A stretch of 64,000 bases of DNA from Planktosalinus lacus (GCF_014640155.1 NZ_BMGK01000009.1:50960-114959); one strand, 5' to 3'; shown: positions 42,104-52,400, counted from the first letter of the stretch. Translations and numbers: made by a program. Notes: a model not told the origin generated them from the sequence alone.

Positions 42104-44542
42104 ATGAATGAAGAATTTGAAATAGACCAACTTCAAACCAATTTTGATTTTAAAGGCTTTTTAATGAAGCTATTGTCCTATTGGCCCTTGTTTTTAATTT
42201 CACTTGTTATTGGTTTTAGTATTGCATATTACATCAATGTGAGAAAACTACCTGTTTATCAAATGAGTAATATGATTTCTATCAAAGACGATCAAAACCC
42301 ATTTTTTACAACCAACACAAGTTTGACATTTAATTGGGGAGGTACCACCGATAAGGTAAATACAGCTATGGTGACTTTAAAAACAAGGTCTCATAATGAA
42401 AAGGTGGTAGAACATCTTCAATATTACTTAAGTTATTTAATAGAAGGAGAGTACCAGTTTGAAAACGCATATGGTCAAACCCCTTTTAAGGTTGAAGTTG
42501 ATACATCTAAATTTCAAATATTAAATAACTTGATCAAAATAAAGGTTGTTGATGAAGATAGCTATTTACTTTCTGCAACTTTTGAAGAGAGAAATTATCC
42601 CACACAAAACTATAGTACAAAAGAGAAAGGAACAATTGCAATGCCAGCTGAAGAATTTGAAAGAACTTTTCAGTTTGGACAAAAATTAGTTTTGCCTTTT
42701 TTTAGCGGAACAATAGTCAGATCTGAAAAAAAACTTCAGGTTGAAAAACCCTATTTTATTAAATTTCAAAATTTTGACGGAGTTGTTGCGCGATTTCGTA
42801 ATATCAACATACAGCCAGAGTCTCAGGGTGCTTCTGTGTTGAATTTAAGATTAACCGGAAATAATAAAGCAGAGCTAGTAGATTATTTAAATGCTACAGT
42901 TCAAATTTTAGGAGAAGATGTATTGGAGCGTAAAAACCTTTTTGCCACAAGAACGATCCAGTTTATAGACAGTACATTAGCCATAAAATCAGGTGAGCTT
43001 TCTGAAGTTCAGAATGAGCTGGAAGCATTTAGAAATGCTTCTTCTGTTTATGATTTAAGTTCAGAAGGACAGGAAATAAGTAGTAAATTAACATTATTAG
43101 ATTCAAGAAAAGCAGAAATAGAACAGCAAATTGATTATTACAATACACTTGAGGAATATTTAATTAGCAGAACAGACTATAGTAATGTTCCTGCACCCTC
43201 AGTTGCAGGTATAACGGAAGCTAGTATTGTAAGTGGTGTAAGTAGAATAGTAACATTAGCTGAAGAACGTAATAAATTACAATATTCATTTAGGGAAGGA
43301 GCTCCTGTTTTTGCAGATATTGATAGACAAATTAATGCAGTTAAGGCAGTTTTACTTGAAAACATAACTTCTTCAATGGCATTAAAAAATCGTGAAATCA
43401 GAGAAATAAACTCCGATATTTCAAAAGCTGAAAGTGAAATTAGAAGATTGCCTAAAGAGCAACAACAATTGTTGAGCATTCAAAGAAGGTATGATTTGAG
43501 TAATCAGGCTTATAATTTGTTTTTAGCAAAAAGAAGTGAAGCCGGTCTAGTGAAAGCGGCCAATGTTAGTGATGTCATGGTAATAGACCCTGCAAAAGAT
43601 ATTGGTGGAGGTCAGGTTGGACCAAACAACCAATTGAATTATATTATGGCGGCTGTTTTTGGAACGTTCATTCCATTTGTTTTTGTGTTTCTTATTGTCT
43701 TTTTTGACAATAAGATAAACACTACTCAAGAAATTGCAAGGTTATCACCAATCCCAATTTTAGGAGTTATTGGTAAAAGCCGAAAAAATGATAACCTGAT
43801 TGTACTACATAATCCTAAGTCTGCCGTTGCAGAATCGTTTAGATCTATACGTTCCAGTCTTCAGTTTATGTATAAGAAACGAGGTATTGAAGGAACTAAA
43901 ACTGTTTTGGTAACCTCTTCAGTGAGTGGAGAAGGAAAAACATTTTGTTCTATCAATATTGCTTCAGTTTTCGCTTTAAGCGAAAAAAAGACTGTTCTTT
44001 TGGGATTAGACTTACGTAAACCAAAGATTTTTGATGACTTTAATATAAAAAACAAATCAGGAGTAGTTAATTACTTGATTAATGATGCCAGTTTGGAAAG
44101 TATTGTTCAAAAAACTAAAATCGGGCATTTAGATATAATTACTTCAGGGCCAATTCCTCCAAATCCTTCAGAGTTAATTCTAAGTGACCGAATGAGTGAA
44201 CTTATGGAAGAATTGTCAACTCAATATGATTATATTGTTATTGACTCACCTCCATTGGCATTGGTATCTGATGCCATGGAACTTGTGAAATTTGCTGATG
44301 CAACGATGTATGTAGTACGTCAAAATTACTCTAAAAAGGGAATGTTATCTATCATTAATGATAAATATAAAAACGGTGAAATTAAACATGTGAGTATTGT
44401 TTTAAATTACTTTCAACATAAAGCAAAATACGGTTACGGTTACGGTTACGGCTACGGATATGGCTATGGAAATTATAATCACGGCTATTATGAAAATAAA
44501 TCCAAAACCGGACTCTTGAATAAAATCTTGAGACGTAAATAA
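42104..44542 (+). CDS. Polysaccharide copolymerase/BY-kinase (Wzc-like)
   Basis: An 812-residue inner-membrane protein that controls chain length. A first membrane segment (about residues 25-45) opens the Wzz domain, a long coiled coil (about 275-460) follows, and a second segment lies near 515-535. The bacterial tyrosine kinase domain has Walker A SSVSGEGKT (about 606-613), Walker A' GLDLRKPK and Walker B DYIVIDSPP. The C-terminus has seven consecutive Tyr-Gly pairs (about 776-789) and more Tyr, the autophosphorylation cluster. It forms one unit with the Wza-like gene. Confidence 0.94.
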   Translation: MNEEFEIDQLQTNFDFKGFLMKLLSYWPLFLISLVIGFSIAYYINVRKLPVYQMSNMISIKDDQNPFFTTNTSLTFNWGGTTDKVNTAMVTLKTRSHNEKVVEHLQYYLSYLIEGEYQFENAYGQTPFKVEVDTSKFQILNNLIKIKVVDEDSYLLSATFEERNYPTQNYSTKEKGTIAMPAEEFERTFQFGQKLVLPFFSGTIVRSEKKLQVEKPYFIKFQNFDGVVARFRNINIQPESQGASVLNLRLTGNNKAELVDYLNATVQILGEDVLERKNLFATRTIQFIDSTLAIKSGELSEVQNELEAFRNASSVYDLSSEGQEISSKLTLLDSRKAEIEQQIDYYNTLEEYLISRTDYSNVPAPSVAGITEASIVSGVSRIVTLAEERNKLQYSFREGAPVFADIDRQINAVKAVLLENITSSMALKNREIREINSDISKAESEIRRLPKEQQQLLSIQRRYDLSNQAYNLFLAKRSEAGLVKAANVSDVMVIDPAKDIGGGQVGPNNQLNYIMAAVFGTFIPFVFVFLIVFFDNKINTTQEIARLSPIPILGVIGKSRKNDNLIVLHNPKSAVAESFRSIRSSLQFMYKKRGIEGTKTVLVTSSVSGEGKTFCSINIASVFALSEKKTVLLGLDLRKPKIFDDFNIKNKSGVVNYLINDASLESIVQKTKIGHLDIITSGPIPPNPSELILSDRMSELMEELSTQYDYIVIDSPPLALVSDAMELVKFADATMYVVRQNYSKKGMLSIINDKYKNGEIKHVSIVLNYFQHKAKYGYGYGYGYGYGYGNYNHGYYENKSKTGLLNKILRRK
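44429..44470 (+). repeat. Hexanucleotide repeat encoding (Tyr-Gly)7
   Basis: Seven TAYGGN units lie in frame, the first three identical (TACGGT) and the rest changed at third positions. It encodes the Tyr-rich tail of the Wzc-like kinase. Copy number could change by slippage without shifting the frame. Confidence 0.85.
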
Positions 44543-44578
44543 GCTTTTTAAATTTATTATCACCTATTTTATTACCTA

Positions 44579-45166
44579 ATGCTCTCCAAAAGGCAACAAT
44601 TAATTAAAAGAACTTTTGATTTATCAATTGCTCTTGTAGGGTTATTAGTTTTATTAATTCCTTTATTTTTCTTAATTCTAATTGCTAGAATTGATACCGG
44701 TTTTTCAGGAGTTTTTTCACAAGAGCGTGTAGGAAAGGAAGGTCAAATTTTTAAAATGTATAAAATCAGAACCTTAAAAGGAACTAAAAACCATACTATT
44801 GAAGAGTTAGTTTTAGACCAAACAAAGTATGGAGGTTGGTTGCGAAAAACAAAATTAGATGAACTCCCACAACTCTTCAATGTATTAAAAGGTGATATGA
44901 GTTTGGTAGGACCAAGACCAGACATACCCGGATATGCTGACACTCTAGAAGGAGAGGGCCGAATTGTTTTGAAAGTAAAACCCGGGATAACAGGTCCCGC
45001 AACGATTAAGTACAAAGAGGAAACAAAATTGTTGTTGACAAAGGAAAATCCTCAAGCTTATAATGATGAAATAATTTGGCCAGACAAAGTAAAAATAAAT
45101 AAAGCTTATGTGAAGAACTGGACTTTTTTTAACGATTTAAAATATATATTCAAATCAATAGTTTAA
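44579..45166 (+). CDS. Initiating sugar transferase (bacterial sugar transferase family)
   Basis: A 195-residue phosphoglycosyl transferase that puts the first sugar phosphate on undecaprenyl phosphate. A single N-terminal membrane segment (about residues 15-35) precedes the catalytic core, with KRTFDLSIALVG, QERVGKEGQIFKMYKIRT, LDELPQLFNVLKGDMSLVGPRPD. The core is a PglC-like minimal enzyme without the extra segments of WcaJ. It follows the Wzc-like gene by 36 nt. The sugar is not known; the flanking epimerase suggests an N-acetylhexosamine. Confidence 0.92.
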   Translation: MLSKRQQLIKRTFDLSIALVGLLVLLIPLFFLILIARIDTGFSGVFSQERVGKEGQIFKMYKIRTLKGTKNHTIEELVLDQTKYGGWLRKTKLDELPQLFNVLKGDMSLVGPRPDIPGYADTLEGEGRIVLKVKPGITGPATIKYKEETKLLLTKENPQAYNDEIIWPDKVKINKAYVKNWTFFNDLKYIFKSIV

Positions 45167-45196
45167 TCTAAACCATAATTAAGAAGAATTTACAGA

Positions 45197-46180
45197 ATGG
45201 AATCTAACATATATCACGATCAAAACTTGTCAAATTATTCTTTTTTAATCACTGGCGGTGCAGGTTTTATCGGTTCAAATTTGGTAGCTTATTTACTTAA
45301 ACACGGTTCTAAAAAAGTAAGAGTTTTAGACAATTATGCGACAGGTTTTATAAATAATTTGAAGGAATTTGATAGTTTACCAAACTTTGAAATAATTGAA
45401 GGAGATATAAGAGATTTGGAAACCTGTAAAAAAGCAATGAATGGGATTGATTTTGTATCTCATCAAGCAGCTTTAGGCTCTGTTCCTCGCTCTATAAATG
45501 ATCCAATTACTTCAAATGAAGTGAATATTTCAGGGTTTTTAAATATGCTGGTGGCTCAAAAAGAATCCAATTCTGTTAAACGTATGGTCTATGCAGCCTC
45601 AAGCTCTACTTATGGAGACAGCAAAATGCTTCCTAAAGTAGAAGATAATATTGGAAAACCACTTTCACCTTATGCAGTTACAAAATATGTTAATGAACTT
45701 TATGCCAGTGTGTTTCATAAAACATATGGAATAGAATTAATTGGTTTGCGTTACTTCAATGTTTTTGGTCCAAAACAAAGCCCAACAGGAGCTTATGCTG
45801 CAGTAATTCCTTTATTTATGCAGGCATTGAAAGATAAAAAATCTCCAACAATAAACGGTGACGGAGAGCAAACCCGCGACTTTACCTTCGTTGACAACGC
45901 AGTGCAAGCAAATATTAAAGCTCTATTTGCAGGCAAAGAAGCAGTTAATGAAGTATATAATGTAGCTTTTGGTGATCGTATAAGTTTAAATACTCTTTGG
46001 AGTGATTTAAACGAAATTTCAAATTCAAATGTTGAAGCAATATATGGCCCACCAAGAATTGGCGATGTGAGAGATTCACTTGCAGATATTTCAAAGGCTA
46101 GAAAGCTATTGGGGTATGATCCAAAATTTAGTGTTCATCAAGGTTTGCAAAATACCTGGGATTATTTTTTGAAAAAGTAA
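45197..46180 (+). CDS. NAD-dependent UDP-sugar C4 epimerase (SDR family, WbpP/TviC-like)
   Basis: A 327-residue extended SDR. The nucleotide motif GGAGFIGSN is at about residues 18-26, and the catalytic Ser, Tyr and Lys appear in SSSTYG and YAVTKY. The segments LDNYATGF and AALGSVPRSINDP match WbpP/WbgU-like UDP-GlcNAc(A) 4-epimerases. It probably supplies UDP-GalNAc-type sugars to the transferases. The unusual N-terminus (SNIYHDQNLSNYS) adds about 15 residues before the Rossmann fold. Confidence 0.85.
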   Translation: MESNIYHDQNLSNYSFLITGGAGFIGSNLVAYLLKHGSKKVRVLDNYATGFINNLKEFDSLPNFEIIEGDIRDLETCKKAMNGIDFVSHQAALGSVPRSINDPITSNEVNISGFLNMLVAQKESNSVKRMVYAASSSTYGDSKMLPKVEDNIGKPLSPYAVTKYVNELYASVFHKTYGIELIGLRYFNVFGPKQSPTGAYAAVIPLFMQALKDKKSPTINGDGEQTRDFTFVDNAVQANIKALFAGKEAVNEVYNVAFGDRISLNTLWSDLNEISNSNVEAIYGPPRIGDVRDSLADISKARKLLGYDPKFSVHQGLQNTWDYFLKK

Positions 46181-46201
46181 ACAAACTTTAAAAATACTGA
46201 G

Positions 46202-47257
46202 ATGAAAAATATATTAATAACAGGAGGTGCAGGGTTTATAGGTTCACATGTTGTTAGGCTCTTTGTGAATAAATATCCAGACTCTCATATTTTTAATTTA
46301 GATGCTCTCACTTATGCCGGTAATTTAGAAAACCTCAAAGATGTTGAGCAAGCACCAAATTATACATTTATTAAAGCAGATATCAACGATCCTGATGTTA
46401 TTCAAAATCTTTTCGATACCCATCAATTTCAAAATGTTATTCATTTGGCAGCAGAATCACATGTAGATCGCTCGATTACAGACCCTTTGTCTTTTTTAAA
46501 AACCAATATTTTTGGAACTGTAAACTTATTGAATGCTTCCAAAGAATGCTGGAAATCAAATTATGAAGATCATTTGTTTTATCATATAAGCACAGATGAA
46601 GTCTATGGCACTTTGGGCACTTCAGGGTTATTTACTGAATCTACAGCTTATGATCCTAACTCACCTTATTCTGCATCAAAGGCCAGCTCAGATCACTTTG
46701 TAAGAGCATATGGTGAGACGTATGGTTTACCTTATGTGATTTCAAACTGCTCCAATAATTATGGACCCAATCAATTTCCCGAGAAATTGATACCACTGTT
46801 CATCAATAATATCATTGAAAGTAAACCATTACCTGTGTATGGTGATGGAAACTACACACGCGATTGGCTGTATGTAATTGATCATGCAAATGCAATTGAT
46901 TTGACTTTTCAAAAGGGAAAAAGAGGAGAAACTTATAATGTTGGGGGCTTTAATGAATGGAAAAACATTGATCTGGTAAAATTACTATGTGATTTGATGG
47001 ATGAGAAATTGAATAAAAAGCCCGGTAATTCTCAAAAATTAATTCGCTTTGTTAAAAACCGGCCGGGACATGATTTGCGGTATGCCATTGATGCATCAAA
47101 GATCAATTCAGAATTAGGGTGGAAACCCTCTGTCACGTTTGAAGAGGGCCTATCCAAAACAATCGACTGGTACCTTGAGAATAAAAACTGGCTTAAAAAT
47201 GTTACAACAGGTGCCTATCAGGATTATTATAATAAACAATACAAAATAACCAACTAA
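46202..47257 (+). CDS. rfbB: dTDP-glucose 4,6-dehydratase
   Basis: A 351-residue extended SDR that makes dTDP-4-keto-6-deoxyglucose. [11 protein letters not shown] is the NAD motif, [12 protein letters not shown] carries the Ser/Thr and catalytic Asp-Glu, and YSASKA the Tyr and Lys. [18 protein letters not shown] and ESHVDRSI are diagnostic of RfbB. It is followed by rfbA with overlapping stop and start codons (TAATG). rfbC and rfbD are not in this window. Confidence 0.95.
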   Translation: MKNILITGGAGFIGSHVVRLFVNKYPDSHIFNLDALTYAGNLENLKDVEQAPNYTFIKADINDPDVIQNLFDTHQFQNVIHLAAESHVDRSITDPLSFLKTNIFGTVNLLNASKECWKSNYEDHLFYHISTDEVYGTLGTSGLFTESTAYDPNSPYSASKASSDHFVRAYGETYGLPYVISNCSNNYGPNQFPEKLIPLFINNIIESKPLPVYGDGNYTRDWLYVIDHANAIDLTFQKGKRGETYNVGGFNEWKNIDLVKLLCDLMDEKLNKKPGNSQKLIRFVKNRPGHDLRYAIDASKINSELGWKPSVTFEEGLSKTIDWYLENKNWLKNVTTGAYQDYYNKQYKITN

Positions 47258-48129
47258 TGAAAGGAATAATTTTAGCAGGTGGGGCAGGCACCCGTTTACA
47301 CCCACTTACACAGGTTGTATCAAAACAATTATTACCGGTTTATGATAAACCAATGATATACTATCCTCTTTCGGTATTATTATTGGCTGATATTAAAGAA
47401 ATTTTAATTATTTCAACCCCTTTAGATTTACCAAATTTTCAGAAACTTTTTGGAGATGGTAGCCAGCTTGGTATATCAATTTCCTATGCAGAACAACCTT
47501 CCCCAGACGGTTTGGCTCAGGCATTTATCATTGGAGAAGAGTTTATTGGAAATGACGATGTTTGTTTAATCCTAGGAGACAATATATTTTATGGTGCAGG
47601 TTTTCAAAAGTTATTATCCGATGCTAAAAATCAGGCAATGAACGAGCAATTTGCTTCGGTATTTGGATATTATGTAGAAGATCCAGAGCGCTATGGAGTT
47701 GCATCTTTTGATAGTAATGGACAGGTTTTAAGTATAGAAGAAAAACCAAAAAATCCTAAAAGTAATTATGCTGTAGTAGGATTATATTTTTACCCAAATT
47801 CTGTAATAAATGTTGCCAAATTAGTTAAGCCATCAGACCGTGGCGAGCTTGAAATTACTTCTGTGAATGCACATTATTTAAATGAAAATAAATTAAAACT
47901 GCAAATTATGAGTAGGGGATATGCCTGGCTAGATACAGGAACCCACGAAGCTTTAACCGAAGCAACTGAATTCGTAAAAACCATAGAAAAACGCACAGGA
48001 TTAAAAATAGGCTGTATTGAGGAAATAGCTTATCGAAAAGGATTGATTAATAATCAAGAATTACTTCATTTGGCCAATCCGCTCATAAAAAGTGGTTATG
48101 GACAATATTTAAAAAATCTTATAAAATAA
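47257..48129 (+). CDS. rfbA: Glucose-1-phosphate thymidylyltransferase
   Basis: A 290-residue nucleotidyltransferase that makes dTDP-glucose. The start [17 protein letters not shown] is the nucleotide loop, followed by [18 protein letters not shown] and [24 protein letters not shown] is diagnostic. Its start codon overlaps the rfbB stop by one base. It ends the main part of the cluster; a beta-barrel protein follows after 60 nt. Confidence 0.96.
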   Translation: MKGIILAGGAGTRLHPLTQVVSKQLLPVYDKPMIYYPLSVLLLADIKEILIISTPLDLPNFQKLFGDGSQLGISISYAEQPSPDGLAQAFIIGEEFIGNDDVCLILGDNIFYGAGFQKLLSDAKNQAMNEQFASVFGYYVEDPERYGVASFDSNGQVLSIEEKPKNPKSNYAVVGLYFYPNSVINVAKLVKPSDRGELEITSVNAHYLNENKLKLQIMSRGYAWLDTGTHEALTEATEFVKTIEKRTGLKIGCIEEIAYRKGLINNQELLHLANPLIKSGYGQYLKNLIK

Positions 48130-48189
48130 TAATAAGACATTTTAAATTCCGTTAATCTAAAAGTTTACCCCAAAACTAAAAAACTACTT

Positions 48190-48828
48190 ATGTTCAAAAA
48201 GAATAGCATACTTATACTTTTTCTTATATCTTCATTTTCAATTTTAGCTCAAGAAAAAAAAATTAATAAAGCTTCAATTGAAATAGGTGCCGGTCTTCAT
48301 GTTCCTTTTGCTCCCAATGACAAAATTAGTAGGAGTAATTATGTAAATTTTGGAAGCTTTGAAATTGGTTTAAGGTATATGTTTAATCAAAATTTTGGTG
48401 CAAAACTGAACTTCACTTATAATGGATTTAGGGATAAAAATGACAAAAATACCGGAATTAACAACAACACAATAGCCGTTGAAGGTTATTATAACGCAGG
48501 AAGATTGTTTTTGCCCTATTATATCTATAATAAAGCTACATTATTTTTTCACACAGGAGTTGGGTATACTCGCTCTTCTCCACTTGGAAAAAACGTAACT
48601 GAACAAACCGGAAACTTTAACTTTGGCTTTAGACCACAAGTTAAAATAAATGAATGGTTTTCTGTTTTTGCTGACGGGAATTACAATATTGTTTTTAAAC
48701 AACATTACAGCTACTCTGGCGAGCTTTTATCACAAGACTATGAAGATCACAACGGAAGTTTTGCAACTTTAAATTTTGGAGTAATTATTAGTTTAGGAAA
48801 AAATAATAACCATGCTGATTGGCACTAA
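48190..48828 (+). CDS. Outer-membrane beta-barrel protein
   Basis: A 212-residue protein with a signal peptide of about 20 residues (NSILILFLISSFSILAQ). The rest has alternating amphipathic strands rich in aromatic residues, typical of an 8-strand OmpA/OmpW-like barrel, ending LNFGVIISLGKNNN. It follows rfbA in the same orientation and may be the last gene of the polysaccharide operon. It has no substrate-specific motif. Confidence 0.8.
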   Translation: MFKKNSILILFLISSFSILAQEKKINKASIEIGAGLHVPFAPNDKISRSNYVNFGSFEIGLRYMFNQNFGAKLNFTYNGFRDKNDKNTGINNNTIAVEGYYNAGRLFLPYYIYNKATLFFHTGVGYTRSSPLGKNVTEQTGNFNFGFRPQVKINEWFSVFADGNYNIVFKQHYSYSGELLSQDYEDHNGSFATLNFGVIISLGKNNNHADWH

Positions 48829-48925
48829 ATTTCAAAACCTTTTTTCTAGATCAATGGCCCTGTTAAACCTTTTTTAAATATTAGTTTAAACTCCTTATAT
48901 ATGTTATTTTAGAGGAAAAAATAGC

Positions 48926-49828
48926 ATGAGAGTTTTAATTACAGGAGCTACAGGACTCATTGGGAGTGAAATTGTAAAAAAGTGTTTGGAAAAAAATATC
49001 AGTGTTCATTACTTGACAACTTCACATTCAAAAATTGAAGAAAAGGAAAACTACAAAGGATTTTTTTGGGACCCCAAAAAAGGAGAAATTGATAGCAGTT
49101 GTTTACAAGATGTTGATACTATAATTCATTTGGCCGGAGCAACAATTTCAAAACGCTGGACTCCACAATATAAAACCGAAATCCTTGAAAGCAGAATACT
49201 TTCAGGAAACATTCTTTTTAATGCGATTCAAAAAAATAAGCAACAAATAAAACATTTCATATCTGCCAGCGGTGTAAATATTTACCCAAGTGATTTTAAT
49301 AAAAATTACACAGAAGAAGCAAACAAAATTGACGAAACATTTCTAGGTAATGTTGTAACCAGTTGGGAAGAAATAGCTGATAAATTTTCTGTACTGGATA
49401 TCAAAGTTTCAAAAATTAGAACTGGAATGGTGCTCAATCAAGAGGAAGGTGCTTTACCTGAAATTTTAAAACCCATCAAACTTGGGGCAGGGGCATCCCT
49501 GGCATCTGGTAAACAATGGCAATCCTGGATTCATATTGAAGATATTGCCAGACTGTATGTATATGTATTGGAAAATCAATTAGAAGGGGTTTTCAACGCT
49601 GTTGCTCCAAATCCTGTAACTAATAAAGAACTCACACATCTTGTTGCAAAGAAGTTAGATAAAACTATCTGGTTACCAAATGTACCAGCTTTTGCTTTGA
49701 AATTAATTTTAGGAGAAATGGCAACTTTAGTGACATCGAGTCAAAAAGTAAGTTCGCAAAAAATAGAAGATAAGGGTTATCAATTTAAGTTTCCAGATTT
49801 GGAAAGTGCTTTAAATGATTTACTATAA
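48926..49828 (+). CDS. TIGR01777-type SDR epimerase-like protein (YfcH-like)
   Basis: A 300-residue atypical SDR. The motif ITGATGLIGSEIV is at the N-terminus; GATISKRWTPQYKTEILESR (about residues 71-90) and the C-terminal domain (FNAVAPNPVTNKELTHLVAK) are the hallmarks of the YfcH/Rv2216 group. Its reaction is unknown. It is 97 nt from the barrel gene and separated by its own terminator from YceI. Confidence 0.88.
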   Translation: MRVLITGATGLIGSEIVKKCLEKNISVHYLTTSHSKIEEKENYKGFFWDPKKGEIDSSCLQDVDTIIHLAGATISKRWTPQYKTEILESRILSGNILFNAIQKNKQQIKHFISASGVNIYPSDFNKNYTEEANKIDETFLGNVVTSWEEIADKFSVLDIKVSKIRTGMVLNQEEGALPEILKPIKLGAGASLASGKQWQSWIHIEDIARLYVYVLENQLEGVFNAVAPNPVTNKELTHLVAKKLDKTIWLPNVPAFALKLILGEMATLVTSSQKVSSQKIEDKGYQFKFPDLESALNDLL

Positions 49829-49858
49829 AAAAATCCCACAAAATGCGGGATTTTTTAT
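49827..49858. terminator. Bidirectional intrinsic terminator
   Basis: AAATCCC (49831-49837) pairs with GGGATTT (49847-49853), with long A and T tracts on either side. It lies between the convergent SDR and YceI genes. Confidence 0.85.
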
Positions 49859-49875
49859 TTTAATTTTAATTCAGA

Positions 49876-50553
49876 TTAGCTCTTTGTTGCTTCTAAATAA
49901 ACAGTAAGGCTAATGTCATCATAAATTACTTTGTCACCAATATTTGGAAACATTGACTTTGATCTAAAATTAATACCCCATTCGGTTCGGTCAATTGTAA
50001 AAGTTTCACTTTGTAAAACCATTTTGTCACCCTCCAACGAAATATTTACAGGGAATTTTATATTTTTAGTAGTTTCAAGCAGAGTTAAATTGCCTTCTAA
50101 CCAGGTTTTTCCATCTGTTTCATTCATTCCAGTTACAACAAAATTTCCCGTAGGATATTCAGTGATGTTAAAAAAATCTCCTTTTTTATCTTCAACTGTA
50201 CCTTTTAGATGAGCTTCAAGATTTTCTTTTCCATCTCCTTCTTCAAGGTCTGTAACTGTAATGGTGCTCATGTCAAGCGCAAATTCACCACCTTCAATTT
50301 CGTTTGAGTTGTTTAGATTGATATATCCTTTTGAAATGTGAAGATATCCGGTGTGGTTTCCGGTTAATTTGCTTGCTTCCCAATCAATTTTGGTAGCATC
50401 AGCGTCTGCATTGTAAGTTGTAACAGCTGCTTCAGATTCCATTTTTTCTTGAGCCTCACTTGTTTCAACTTTGTTTTCTTTTTCACCTTTACAAGAAAAT
50501 GCAAAAATTGCAAATAACGAAAGGACTGATAGTTTTAAAATGTTGTTTTTCAT
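49876..50553 (-). CDS. YceI family lipoprotein
   Basis: A 225-residue lipoprotein: the signal LFAIFAFSC ends in a lipobox Cys at about residue 21. The YceI-like lipocalin-type barrel covers about residues 50-222 (DADATKIDWEASKLTGNHTGYL, GDFFNITEYPTGNF, TIDRTEWGINF). Family members bind isoprenoids such as polyprenyl chains in a central tunnel. The promoter is divergent from grpE. It could be tied to quinone lipids, but this is inference. Confidence 0.92.
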   Translation of the reverse strand: MKNNILKLSVLSLFAIFAFSCKGEKENKVETSEAQEKMESEAAVTTYNADADATKIDWEASKLTGNHTGYLHISKGYINLNNSNEIEGGEFALDMSTITVTDLEEGDGKENLEAHLKGTVEDKKGDFFNITEYPTGNFVVTGMNETDGKTWLEGNLTLLETTKNIKFPVNISLEGDKMVLQSETFTIDRTEWGINFRSKSMFPNIGDKVIYDDISLTVYLEATKS

Positions 50554-50581
50554 GGTTTATGTTAATTATTTTGATTCAACA

Positions 50582-50589
50582 CAAAAGTA
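50582..50589 (-). promoter_or_regulatory. Bacteroidota -7 promoter element of yceI-like gene (TACTTTTG)
   Basis: The reverse strand reads TACTTTTG, 28 nt ahead of the YceI-family start. Together with 50641-50673 it makes a divergent promoter pair. Confidence 0.6.
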
Positions 50590-50640
50590 CAAGTATAGCT
50601 CTAAACTTATCTTAAAATCCTACTAATTTTTCAATGACAT

Positions 50641-50673
50641 TTTGACACAAAACTACTTATGGCAGTACTTTTG
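50641..50673 (+). promoter_or_regulatory. Bacteroidota promoter of grpE-dnaJ (TTTG-N21-TACTTTTG)
   Basis: TTTG (50641-50644) and TACTTTTG (50666-50673) are 21 nt apart, the expected -33/-7 spacing. The start codon of grpE is at 50711. I see no CIRCE-type inverted repeat. Confidence 0.7.
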
Positions 50674-50710
50674 TTATTAGATTGACGACAAAATTTCGAA
50701 ACTTAAAAAA

Positions 50711-51253
50711 ATGAGCAAAAAAGATACTTCCAAAAATGCAACAAAGTCAAGGCCAAAAGACAAAAAATTAAATGAATTTGAAGATAAAATTGATGGGTTA
50801 GAAAACAAAATCAACAAATTAGAGGTGGAATTAAATCTTGAAAAAGAAAAATTTCTAAGACTCTTTGCAGAATTTGAAAATTATAAAAGACGTACATCAA
50901 AAGAGCGTGTTGAACTATTTAAAACGGCAGGCCAAGAGGTTTTACTCTCAATGCTGCCTGTTATGGATGATTTTGACAGGGCATTGCTTGAACTTAAAAA
51001 AGCTGAAGATGACACTTTGTTTCAAGGGGTGACATTAATTCACAATAAACTAAAAGAGACATTAAAGTCAAAAGGCTTACAACAGTTTAACGTAAAGCAA
51101 GGCGATGCTTTTGATCCAGAAACTCATGAAGCTATCACCCAAATTCCTGCTCCCTCAGAGGATTTAAAAGGGAAAATTATTGATGTTATTGAAAAAGGTT
51201 ATCAATTGGGAGATAAAATTATTCGCTATCCAAAAGTTGTGATAGGACAGTAA
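50711..51253 (+). CDS. grpE: GrpE, DnaK nucleotide-exchange factor
   Basis: A 180-residue protein. The N-terminus is a lysine-rich tail, then a long coiled coil (about residues 23-75, ending AEFENYKRRT). The C-terminal beta domain includes MLPVMDDFDRAL and the signature FDPETHEAI..IPAPSEDLKGKIIDVIEKGYQLGDKIIRYPKVVIG. It dimerises and releases ADP from DnaK. It is followed by dnaJ after 19 nt; dnaK is not in this window. Confidence 0.96.
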   Translation: MSKKDTSKNATKSRPKDKKLNEFEDKIDGLENKINKLEVELNLEKEKFLRLFAEFENYKRRTSKERVELFKTAGQEVLLSMLPVMDDFDRALLELKKAEDDTLFQGVTLIHNKLKETLKSKGLQQFNVKQGDAFDPETHEAITQIPAPSEDLKGKIIDVIEKGYQLGDKIIRYPKVVIGQ

Positions 51254-51272
51254 AAAAGCATTAAACTAGATT

Positions 51273-52400
51273 ATGAAAGACGATTATTATGACATATTAG
51301 GCATTAGTAAAAATGCTGCTGCAGCCGAAATTAAAAAGGCATACCGAAAAAAAGCTATTGAGTTTCATCCTGACAAAAATCCGGGTGATGCCAAAGCTGA
51401 AGAAATGTTCAAAAAAGCAGCTGAAGCCTATGAAGTTTTAAGCGACCCTAACAAGAAAGCCCGTTATGATCAATATGGCCATCAAGCATTTGATGGCTCA
51501 GGAGGTTTTGGTGGTGGTGGTATGAATATGGATGATATATTTAGCCAGTTTGGAGATATTTTTGGTGGTGCTTTTGGAGGATCGGGAGGTGGATTTTCTG
51601 GATTTAGCGGTTTTGGTGGCGGAGGTCAGCGCCGAATGAAAGGAAGTAATTTAAGAATCAGGGTTGCTTTAACCTTAGAAGAAATAGCCAACGGAGTTGA
51701 AAAGAAAATAAAAGTAAAGAGAAAAAAACAAGCTCAGGGAACAACTTATAAAACCTGTTCAACCTGCCAGGGAAGCGGACAAGTAACCCGGATTACAAAT
51801 ACTATTTTGGGTAGAATGCAGACATCTTCACCATGTAATGTTTGCGGAGGGTCTGGTAAAACAATCGATTCAAAACCACCCAATGCAGATAAAGATGGAA
51901 TGTTACTCACAGAAGAGACAGTGTCAATTAAAATCCCACCAGGAGTGGTAGATGGAATGCAGCTGAAAGTTTCAGGAAAAGGAAATGAAGCTCCCGGTAA
52001 TGGTATTGCAGGTGACTTACTTGTTGCAATCGAGGAAAAACCACATCCAACACTCCAACGAGAGGGTGATAATTTACATTATGACCTTTACATTAGTTTT
52101 TCTGAAGCAGCTTTAGGAACTTCTAAAGAAATAGAAACAGTAACCGGAAAAGTGAGAATCAAAATTGATGAAGGTGTACAAAGCGGCAAAATCCTAAGAC
52201 TAAGAAGTAAAGGAATCCCAAGCATAAATGGTTATGGAGCGGGTGACCTATTGGTGCACGTAAATGTTTGGACACCAAAAACTTTAACAAAAGAACAAAG
52301 AGAGTTTTTTGAGAAGATGGCCAGTGACCCAAATTTTAAACCAATGCCCGAATCTGACGACAAATCATTCTTTGAAAAAGTAAAAGATATGTTTTCTTAA
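51273..52400 (+). CDS. dnaJ: DnaJ with half-size zinc-binding domain
   Basis: A 375-residue Hsp40 co-chaperone. The J domain (residues 1-70) has HPD at 32-34, followed by a Gly/Phe-rich region (75-120). The zinc domain is reduced: only two CxxCxGxG motifs occur (Cys 162/165 and 188/191), where a classic DnaJ has four, so one zinc site remains. The substrate-binding domains and dimerisation end ([11 protein letters not shown]) are otherwise complete. This pattern is common in Flavobacteriia as far as I recall. It forms an operon with grpE. Confidence 0.95.
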   Translation: MKDDYYDILGISKNAAAAEIKKAYRKKAIEFHPDKNPGDAKAEEMFKKAAEAYEVLSDPNKKARYDQYGHQAFDGSGGFGGGGMNMDDIFSQFGDIFGGAFGGSGGGFSGFSGFGGGGQRRMKGSNLRIRVALTLEEIANGVEKKIKVKRKKQAQGTTYKTCSTCQGSGQVTRITNTILGRMQTSSPCNVCGGSGKTIDSKPPNADKDGMLLTEETVSIKIPPGVVDGMQLKVSGKGNEAPGNGIAGDLLVAIEEKPHPTLQREGDNLHYDLYISFSEAALGTSKEIETVTGKVRIKIDEGVQSGKILRLRSKGIPSINGYGAGDLLVHVNVWTPKTLTKEQREFFEKMASDPNFKPMPESDDKSFFEKVKDMFS

